Assembly (NCBI GenBank): GCA_029775955.1
Contig: JARVJW010000032.1
Location: 1 to 5,753, forward strand
DNA length: 5,753 bases
Direction of reading: 5' to 3'
Source of the DNA: Nitrososphaeria archaeon
GTDB lineage: Archaea > Thermoproteota > Nitrososphaeria > Conexivisphaerales > UBA164
This document shows, in pieces, positions 1-3,634 of this stretch. The stretch's first letter is position 1; each line of letters opens with the position of its first letter. The notes beneath the pieces are model-generated. The model did not search any database and was not told the origin of the DNA. It saw nothing but the letters and a program-made list of their open reading frames with translations. The position numbers and the translations under genes are program-made.

Positions 1-203
1 CAACTGGCGTATGCATGAATTGTGGCACAGTGCAGCATCTGAACCTATCGGATAGAATGGCAGTATGCCCTTCATGCCATTCAGTATTTGATAGGGATGT
101 AGGTGCTGCAAATAAGCAAGAAGGGCTTTGCCTAGGGAACCTAGGCGAGACGCTCGCAGAGGATTATGCCTCTAGCGTGCTCGAATACATAAAGCGTATG
201 TGA
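1..203 (+). CDS. tnpB: TnpB (IS200/IS605 RNA-guided nuclease), C-terminal fragment
   Basis: This is the 3' end of a tnpB/OrfB gene whose start lies left of the window; the reading frame begins at base 3. The visible part carries the C-terminal zinc ribbon: a CxxC (CMNC, bases 12-23) and, about 14 residues later, a second CxxC (CPSC, bases 66-77). It is followed directly by DRDVGAAN (bases 90-113), the last RuvC-like motif, whose aspartate is one of the catalytic acidic residues of the family. TnpB proteins are RNA-guided DNA nucleases that work with a right-end RNA. The stop is TGA at 201-203, about 70 bases before the element's right end, which is the normal layout. The fragment shows no frameshift, so the gene may be intact, but the other RuvC residues are outside the window and activity cannot be judged. 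The ATG at base 15 is internal and not a start. Confidence 0.9.
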   Translation, partial: TGVCMNCGTVQHLNLSDRMAVCPSCHSVFDRDVGAANKQEGLCLGNLGETLAEDYASSVLEYIKRM

Positions 204-292
204 AAGCAAGCATTGCCGTTGAAGCTCCAAACAAGCGGGCGTGGCCCCGTCCGCAAGGGCGGGGTAGTTCACCAGGACCAATTTAGATGCCA
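204..292 (+). ncRNA. Predicted omega RNA (reRNA) 3' scaffold and guide
   Basis: In tnpB elements the guide RNA starts inside or near the tnpB 3' end, runs through the right end and continues into flanking DNA, which acts as the guide. The 204-272 segment has the expected position and structure: an 8-bp stem, 245-252 with 257-264 (one G-U pair), closed by a GCAA tetraloop, then GUAGUUCAC. The guide would begin at about 273 (CAGGACCAATTTAGATG...) and run some 16-20 nt. An alternative 7-bp stem, 235-241 with 248-254, competes with the first. The 5' end is not defined and probably lies within tnpB. This is inferred from layout and folding, not from a covariance-model match. Confidence 0.55.
245..264 (+). 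other. Right-end hairpin with GCAA tetraloop
   Basis: CCCCGTCC (245-252) pairs with GGGCGGGG (257-264) through all eight positions, with one T-G wobble that suits RNA on the + strand. The loop is GCAA, a stable GNRA tetraloop. It lies 8 bases before the predicted transposon end, where the subterminal hairpin recognised by the transposase and the last omega RNA stem are expected. Confidence 0.75.
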
Positions 293-339
293 CACAATAA
301 ATGATGGCACTAAAAATTCCTGTTAGCGCATGTACGTAT

Positions 340-666
340 TCAGATGAAGAACTCGATCAGCCTTTTGGAACTAATTTTTACCTTCATCAATGGCGAATAT
401 GCACCCCAGCCAAGCTGAATAAATGGCCCTTTTGAGTCCCTTATATCCAGCCCTACACCCCTTTTGTACAAGTATTCCGATACCTTGCTCAACCTGTTGA
501 TGCCCTTTATGTTTAGACCTGTCTTTTTGAACATCTTTTTCAGAAGCTCAGCATCATTTATAAAAACAGTTATTTTATCTTTTTGAGCAGTTATAATACT
601 AAAGTCTACGCCATTTATTACGACTTCTACCTTACCTGACAATTCCACATTTTTAGGCTTTTTCAT
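340..666 (-). CDS. Hypothetical protein, 108 aa, second gene of a two-gene cassette
   Basis: I do not recognise this protein. It starts at ATG 666 and ends in TGA at 340. It is basic and predicted cytoplasmic, with no signal peptide or membrane helix. By eye, two beta strands (residues about 9-35, around EVVINGVDFSII and KITVFI) lead to a lysine-rich helix (38-49). A second helix follows (about 56-70, LSKVSEYLYKRG), then a strand-turn-strand segment (LDIRDSKGPFIQLGWG, 73-88) and a final strand and helix (93-107). There are no obvious catalytic or metal-binding motifs. The start overlaps the 59-aa gene by 14 nt in another frame, and no Shine-Dalgarno sequence is visible, so translation is probably coupled to the upstream gene. 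Its codon use and tidy fold pattern suggest a real gene. Nothing visible supports a specific function, including toxin or defence. Confidence 0.7.
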   Translation of the reverse strand: MKKPKNVELSGKVEVVINGVDFSIITAQKDKITVFINDAELLKKMFKKTGLNIKGINRLSKVSEYLYKRGVGLDIRDSKGPFIQLGWGAYSPLMKVKISSKRLIEFFI

Positions 667-832
667 TTGACTGCAAGGGATACGCTGTAAAGCTTATCTT
701 TCCGTTTATTATTACTGACGTATTAGTCCCCTGGAGCTTTATAGTAAGGTTATCAAAAGTAAGTTCCCCTGTGCTCTTTGTGCCCTCAATCGCTTTGATT
801 AAACCGGCTATAAGAGATTCTTCTTCACTCAT
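653..832 (-). CDS. Small hypothetical protein, 59 aa, first gene of the cassette
   Basis: This short gene runs from ATG 832 to TAA 653. It begins MSEEESLIAGLIKAIEGTKS and ends in a strand-rich half that includes ELTFDNLTIKL and SVIINGKISFTA. It is acidic at the N-terminus with a short amphipathic helix, then about three beta strands; no membrane segment is seen. The strand motif VIINGKISF resembles VVINGVDFSII near the N-terminus of the following 108-aa protein, so the two may share a structural element. Support for reality comes from a good TATA box centred about 27 nt upstream of the ATG, as for other genes here, and the 14-nt overlap with the next gene. The frame relation is +1, so a frameshifted single gene is possible, but each part has its own start. 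Function unknown. Confidence 0.65.
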   Translation of the reverse strand: MSEEESLIAGLIKAIEGTKSTGELTFDNLTIKLQGTNTSVIINGKISFTAYPLQSNEKA

Positions 833-855
833 GATAACATTTTTGGTAAAGCTAA

Positions 856-863
856 AATATAAA
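856..863 (-). promoter_or_regulatory. TATA box for the 59/108-aa cassette
   Basis: Read on the minus strand, TTTATATT lies with its centre about 27 nt upstream of ATG 832, so the transcript should begin at or within a base or two of the ATG (leaderless). The target duplication of the MITE-like element starts only 7 bp upstream of this box. The insertion therefore spared the TATA box but replaced everything beyond the BRE region. Confidence 0.55.
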
Positions 864-869
864 GATGTC

Positions 870-877
870 GATTAAGG
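870..877. repeat. Left 8-bp target-site duplication (GATTAAGG)
   Basis: GATTAAGG here matches 1016-1023 exactly. The two copies flank the 878-1015 inverted-repeat element with no intervening base, as expected for a target duplication made by a DDE-type transposase. Confidence 0.7.
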
Positions 878-1015
878 TGCTTTGTTGCATTAATTAAAAG
901 TTGAGCTAATTATTTAAAAATTAGGATAAATTGCCGATTTAAAATAAATAATTCCTTTAATTTAAATTTGGAACTATTAACAAATTAACTATTTTTTGAT
1001 ATATGCAACAAAGCA
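878..1015. mobile_element. MITE-like non-autonomous element, 138 bp
   Basis: The ends are perfect 13-bp inverted repeats: TGCTTTGTTGCAT at 878-890 and its reverse complement ATGCAACAAAGCA at 1003-1015. Direct 8-bp copies of GATTAAGG abut both ends. The 112-bp interior is extremely AT-rich and has no coding potential; the inverted similarity continues weakly inward (AGCTAATT on the left, AATTAACT on the right). Termini of this sort and 8-bp duplications occur in DDE insertion sequence families such as IS6, ISL3 and IS1595, and the end sequence resembles the common GGCTTTGTTGCA type. I cannot assign a family or see the mobilising transposase. The identical repeats and duplications suggest a recent insertion. 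Confidence 0.7.
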
Positions 1016-1023
1016 GATTAAGG
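1016..1023. repeat. Right 8-bp target-site duplication (GATTAAGG)
   Basis: Exact copy of 870-877, directly after the right inverted repeat at 1015 and directly before the second, decayed element that begins at 1024. Confidence 0.7.
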
Positions 1024-1116
1024 TGATCTGTTACATTAATTGATTATTCTTGGCCAATTATAGTTCTTCGTTTGATTAATTGGATAATTATTTTTGACCT
1101 ATATGGCAATAAACCG
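1024..1116. mobile_element. Decayed, shortened relative of the MITE-like element
   Basis: The left end, TGATCTGTTACATTAATTGA, matches the left end of the 878-1015 element at 16 of 20 positions. The right end, with TATTTTTGACCTATATGGC followed by AATAAACC, resembles that element's right end (TATTTTTTGATATATG, then CAACAAAGC) with small gaps. The interior does not align well and the copy is about 45 bp shorter. No target duplication of its own is visible. It looks like an older deletion derivative next to which the younger copy inserted. AT-rich sequence makes the right boundary uncertain. Confidence 0.42.
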
Positions 1117-1137
1117 TATTAGTGAATCTGACATACT

Positions 1138-1158
1138 CTCCACCCTAAAGGGTTGGAG
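1138..1158 (+). other. Imperfect hairpin with bulged T
   Basis: CTCCA (1138-1142) pairs with TGGAG (1154-1158) and CCCT (1143-1146) with AGGG (1149-1152). The loop is AA and a single unpaired T sits at 1153. An unpaired T within the stem of a subterminal hairpin is a recognised feature of the ends bound by IS200/IS605 (Y1) transposases such as IS608 TnpA. Confidence 0.6.
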
Positions 1159-1226
1159 GTTCTAAGGTCTCCATCATTGTTCTCCAATAATGCATTACAT
1201 TTTTTAGGTTAGCTTTCATCCAACCC

Positions 1227-1250
1227 ACAGAGTGGGATTTCCCGCTCTGT
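1227..1250 (+). other. 10-bp hairpin, loop ATTT
   Basis: ACAGAGTGGG (1227-1236) pairs with CCCGCTCTGT (1241-1250). One pair is T-G on the + strand, which becomes an A-C mismatch on the minus strand, so any RNA selection would have acted on + strand RNA rather than on the 3' end of the leftward dehydrogenase mRNA. No strong T tract follows on either strand, so it does not look like an intrinsic terminator. Confidence 0.55.
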
Positions 1251-1270
1251 TAAAATGAAAATCTCCAGTT

Positions 1271-2044
1271 TTATATTGAATGTGACAGGTTATCTATTCT
1301 CCCACCATCTATCACGAGGACCTGCCCAGTCATGAATCTAGAATAATCAGAACCTAGATACACGGCAAGCCTTGCAATGTCCTCAGGAGAGCCTATTGCG
1401 CGCAATTCGCTTCTTGACCTAAAATAAGATTCCAGCTCTTTTATTTCATCGCTGCTCCTGCCTCCCACTGTAAGATCAGTCTTCGTCCACCCTGGGGCTA
1501 TTGCATTTACCCTTATGTTATAAGAGCCCAGTTCAAAAGCAAGCCTTTTTGTCAGCATAATGAGAGATGCCTTTGTTATTGCATAAAGCGTTGTGCCGTT
1601 TGCTGCTGTCCCTATCCCTGCATTTGAAGCGATATTTATTATTGACCCGCCATTTTTCTTCATATATGGAAGAACTTCAAGTGTCGTGTAAATTGCTCCA
1701 AGTAAATTTATGCGCCACATCATTTCAAATGCAACTTCGTCAAATTCTTCAAATGCCTGTAGCTTCCATACCCCTGCATTGTTAACTATAACGTCAATCC
1801 GGCCCATTGATTTAATTATAGAGTTAACCATCCACCTTACCTGTTTTCTATCTGAAACATCTGCTTTGAAGATCTCAATGCCTGGATTATCTTCTTTTAA
1901 CTGTTGCGCTTTTTCGCTAGATGCATTATAGTTGGCAGCAACTTGGGCCCCATGTCTGCTGAATTCTACTGCCATTGCTTTCCCAAGGCCCCTTGATGCG
2001 CCTGTGACCAGCACGACCTTTTCTTTTAAATCTTCAAATTGCAT
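1271..2044 (-). CDS. Short-chain dehydrogenase/reductase, FabG-like (SDR)
   Basis: A classical SDR with one Rossmann domain, 257 aa when started at ATG 2044, normal for the family. Visible motifs, counted from that start, are the cofactor loop TGASRGLG (14-21), ADVSD (61-65), NNAG (88-91), an Asn in the RINLLG segment (112), the catalytic Ser (140, IIASNAG), Tyr154-x3-Lys158, PG (184-185) and the C-terminal IDGG. All tetrad residues are present. Arg in the glycine loop and no Asp at the end of strand beta2 (NYNASSE) favour NADP(H), as I read the family rules. It resembles 3-oxoacyl-ACP reductases and sugar/alcohol dehydrogenases; the substrate cannot be told, and archaea of this type lack a standard fatty-acid synthase. 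A longer reading begins at ATG 2053, but a TTTAAA box 26 nt upstream of 2044 favours the shorter one. It diverges from the HMG-CoA reductase gene. Confidence 0.88.
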   Translation of the reverse strand: MQFEDLKEKVVLVTGASRGLGKAMAVEFSRHGAQVAANYNASSEKAQQLKEDNPGIEIFKADVSDRKQVRWMVNSIIKSMGRIDVIVNNAGVWKLQAFEEFDEVAFEMMWRINLLGAIYTTLEVLPYMKKNGGSIINIASNAGIGTAANGTTLYAITKASLIMLTKRLAFELGSYNIRVNAIAPGWTKTDLTVGGRSSDEIKELESYFRSRSELRAIGSPEDIARLAVYLGSDYSRFMTGQVLVIDGGRIDNLSHSI

Positions 2045-2067
2045 GAACATCATTTGTATGTGCTCAA

Positions 2068-2073
2068 TTTAAA
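2068..2073 (-). promoter_or_regulatory. Candidate TATA box for the SDR gene
   Basis: TTTAAA(T) on the minus strand is centred about 26 nt upstream of ATG 2044, which would give a leaderless mRNA starting there. The sequence upstream of it (CTTCTTG) is not a good purine-rich BRE, so this is weaker than the other promoters in the window. Confidence 0.4.
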
Positions 2074-2092
2074 CAAGAAGTAAACATTGTAG

Positions 2093-2120
2093 AACTTCTG
2101 CAAAGGTCTAACTCCTGCAA
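2093..2120. repeat. Tandem 11-bp direct repeat between divergent promoters
   Basis: AACTTCTGCAA (2093-2103) and AACTCCTGCAA (2110-2120) differ at one position and start 17 bp apart. They lie between the SDR and HMG-CoA reductase TATA boxes, the second copy about 11 bp before the reductase box. That is where an archaeal regulator could bind to affect one or both genes. A role is inferred only from position and repetition. Confidence 0.4.
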
Positions 2121-2123
2121 CAA

Positions 2124-2140
2124 ACAGAAAACATTATTAA
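2124..2140 (+). promoter_or_regulatory. BRE/TATA promoter of the HMG-CoA reductase gene
   Basis: A purine-rich BRE-like stretch (CAGAAAA, 2124-2130) precedes CATTATTAA (2132-2140). The TATA centre is about 27 nt upstream of ATG 2165 and no Shine-Dalgarno sequence occurs between, so the transcript is probably leaderless. Confidence 0.55.
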
Positions 2141-2164
2141 CGCAGGACAAATTGAATTTGTTTC

Positions 2165-3421
2165 ATGTCAAACATATCAGGATTGCACAGGCTGAGCGTT
2201 AAGCAGAGAAGAGAGATTATCGCCACTAGGTCAAATGGCGCTGATTGGGACGCGTTAGATAATGGTGGCCTAACAATGGATGTAGCTGATAGGATGATAG
2301 AGAATGTCATAGGGATAATATCCTATCCAGTAGGCGTCGCGACAAATTTCCTTGTAAATGGTAAGGACGTGCTTGTCCCCATGTCCCTTGAAGAACCTTC
2401 AGTGGTTGCTGCTGCAAGTAAGGCTGCAAAGATAGCTAGGGTTGGTGGTGGATTTTTAGCAGAAGCCGACAAACCAGTTATGATTGGAACAGTACAGCTC
2501 ATAGATGTGAATGACGTTTATGGTGGAATAAGAAACATTATGGAATCAAGAAAGGAAATATTAAAAATGGCAAACGAGATGTTGCCTGAAATAATCAGAA
2601 ATGCCGGTGGAGTTTTTGATTTTGAGGTGAAGCCACTTTACACAGAATCTGGAAATATGCTGGTCTTTTACTTTTATGTTCACGTGCTTGATGCAATGGG
2701 AGCAAATACAGTTGACACTGTTGCAGAGGGAATTGCACCATTTCTGGCAGAAAAGAGCGGGGGAAGGCACTTGCTCAGAATACTTTCAAATTATGCCCTT
2801 AAGAGGATTGCAAGGGCCTCAGCCAAGTTCCCGATAAGTGAGTTAGGTGAAAACGGCGAAGAAGCTGCACAGGGTCTTATACACGCATATAATCTGGCAA
2901 AGGCTGACGTGTTCAGAGCAGTAACTCACAATAAGGGAATAATGAATGGTATAATTGCTGTTGCAAACACGATCAACAATGATACAAGGGCTATAGAGGC
3001 AGGAGCCCATGCTTATGCTGCGCGAAGCGGCAGGTATATGCCACTTACAGATTACAAACTTGAAGGCGATTATGTAATTGGTAAAATAGAGCTTCCGCTC
3101 CAGGTCGCATCTTTTGGCGGCTCAGTAGGGCTTAATGCCGTAAATAAAATTGCCCTGAACATGATGAAAAATCCTAGTTCAAAGGAGCTTGCTGAAATTA
3201 TGGCTTCAGTTGGGCTTGCGCAGAATTTTGCTGCAATGTATGCGCTTGTGACTGAAGGCATACAGAGTGGGCACATGAAACTGCACGCAAAGAGCCTTGC
3301 AATCAGTGCTGGGGCCAAGGTGTCTGAAGTGGATGAAGTTGCAAATAGGATGATCAGAGAAAAAAGCGTTAACTTTGATTCAGCCAAGAAAATACTTGAA
3401 AAGTTGAGAGCCAACCCTTGA
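2165..3421 (+). CDS. hmgA: Class II hydroxymethylglutaryl-CoA reductase
   Basis: Reduces (S)-HMG-CoA to mevalonate, the committed step of isoprenoid and archaeal ether-lipid synthesis; a soluble cytosolic enzyme. The 418-aa protein aligns along its length with the Pseudomonas mevalonii (class II) enzyme: ENVIG (46-50), VPMSLEEPSVVAAASKAAKIAR (71-92), DAMGANTVDT (176-185), RILSN (205-209), THNKGIMNG (254-262), DTRAIEAGAHAYAARSG (273-289) and a C-terminal TEGIQSGHMKLHA (363-375). Catalytic residues by hand alignment are Glu77, Lys257, Asp273 and His370, all present. The position of P. mevalonii Asp146, which selects NADH, appears to be Leu140, so NADPH or dual cofactor use is plausible. Class II enzymes in Thermoplasmata and Archaeoglobus are regarded as acquired from bacteria, most archaea having class I. 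ATG 2165 is supported by a TATA box 27 nt upstream. The last 42 nt overlap the convergent membrane-protein gene. The bacterial symbol is mvaA. Confidence 0.95.
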   Translation: MSNISGLHRLSVKQRREIIATRSNGADWDALDNGGLTMDVADRMIENVIGIISYPVGVATNFLVNGKDVLVPMSLEEPSVVAAASKAAKIARVGGGFLAEADKPVMIGTVQLIDVNDVYGGIRNIMESRKEILKMANEMLPEIIRNAGGVFDFEVKPLYTESGNMLVFYFYVHVLDAMGANTVDTVAEGIAPFLAEKSGGRHLLRILSNYALKRIARASAKFPISELGENGEEAAQGLIHAYNLAKADVFRAVTHNKGIMNGIIAVANTINNDTRAIEAGAHAYAARSGRYMPLTDYKLEGDYVIGKIELPLQVASFGGSVGLNAVNKIALNMMKNPSSKELAEIMASVGLAQNFAAMYALVTEGIQSGHMKLHAKSLAISAGAKVSEVDEVANRMIREKSVNFDSAKKILEKLRANP

Positions 3422-3628
3422 TGTAGGAATTGTTATCCTTTCTGCTGATTTGATCAGGACAAAAATTATCACGATTATAAAAATTACAGTTGATACAAGT
3501 ATATATGCAATTTTGAACCTGCCCAGGACCAGGTTTATGACCCCAATCATTATAAGTATTATAGTAAACGATATAGAGCCAACGCCCCACCTAGCCCTTG
3601 AAAAAAACCCTATGTGCTCCTTCGCCAT
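3380..3628 (-). CDS. Small two-helix membrane protein, 82 aa
   Basis: Not recognised as a named family. The protein has a short basic N-terminus (MAKEHIGFFSRARWG), a hydrophobic helix at about residues 16-35, a tight GRFK turn (36-39), a second very hydrophobic helix (about 40-59, rich in Ile/Val/Phe), then a polar tail (KSAERITIPTSR and onward). By the positive-inside rule both ends and the basic turn compete, but a hairpin with cytoplasmic termini is most likely. No signal-peptide cleavage site or catalytic motif is seen. It starts 6 nt after the stop of the acyl-CoA synthetase gene on the same strand, so it is probably co-transcribed and has no promoter of its own. Its last 42 nt overlap the 3' end of the HMG-CoA reductase gene on the opposite strand. 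The coherent two-helix pattern argues it is real rather than a shadow of the reductase. Confidence 0.7.
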   Translation of the reverse strand: MAKEHIGFFSRARWGVGSISFTIILIMIGVINLVLGRFKIAYILVSTVIFIIVIIFVLIKSAERITIPTSRVGSQLFKYFLG

Positions 3629-3634
3629 AGCGCA

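Larger units (their letters stand above)
1..272 (+). mobile_element. Right portion of an IS200/IS605-family element
   Basis: The element enters from the left edge and probably ends at about base 272. Evidence is the tnpB 3' end, the short non-coding tail, the subterminal hairpin at 245-264 and the terminal string GTAGTTCAC (264-272), which resembles right ends of tnpB-type elements that I know. These elements have no terminal inverted repeats and make no target duplication, so the exact boundary is inferred from the motif. The left end, and whether a tnpA is present, lie outside the window. Confidence 0.72.
1131..1260 (+). mobile_element. Probable solo left end of an IS200/IS605-type element
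   Basis: The sequence TCTGAC is followed by ATACTCTCCACCCTAAAGGG and then TTGGAGGTTCT, the style of left end known for archaeal tnpB elements: a target-like pentamer followed within a few bases by an imperfect hairpin. No tnpA or tnpB follows. Instead the metabolic dehydrogenase gene ends at 1271, so this is a solo end, a deletion remnant or a small palindrome-bearing derivative. A second hairpin at 1227-1250 may be the leader part of the old element or its other end. The extent is approximate. It is in the same orientation as the tnpB fragment at the left edge but is separated from it by the cassette and the MITE-like elements. Confidence 0.42.

Noticed and set aside
312..316. T-run (minus strand) after the 108-aa gene as a terminator
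   Set aside because: Only five Ts in AT-rich DNA; too weak to call, although archaeal termination can use such runs.
878..1045. CRISPR-like repeat at the two GATTAAGG... units
   Set aside because: Only two copies about 146 bp apart; the inverted ends and exact 8-bp flanks fit a transposable element better.
1138..1158. Hairpin as SDR transcription terminator
   Set aside because: It lies more than 110 bases past the stop, has a bulged base and no following T tract on the minus strand; an IS left-end hairpin fits better.
1567..1931. Plus-strand frames inside the SDR gene
   Set aside because: Antisense shadows of a strongly conserved SDR; their translations are low-complexity and match nothing.
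2561..3414. Minus-strand frames inside the HMG-CoA reductase gene
   Set aside because: Antisense shadows; the + strand frame holds every catalytic motif.
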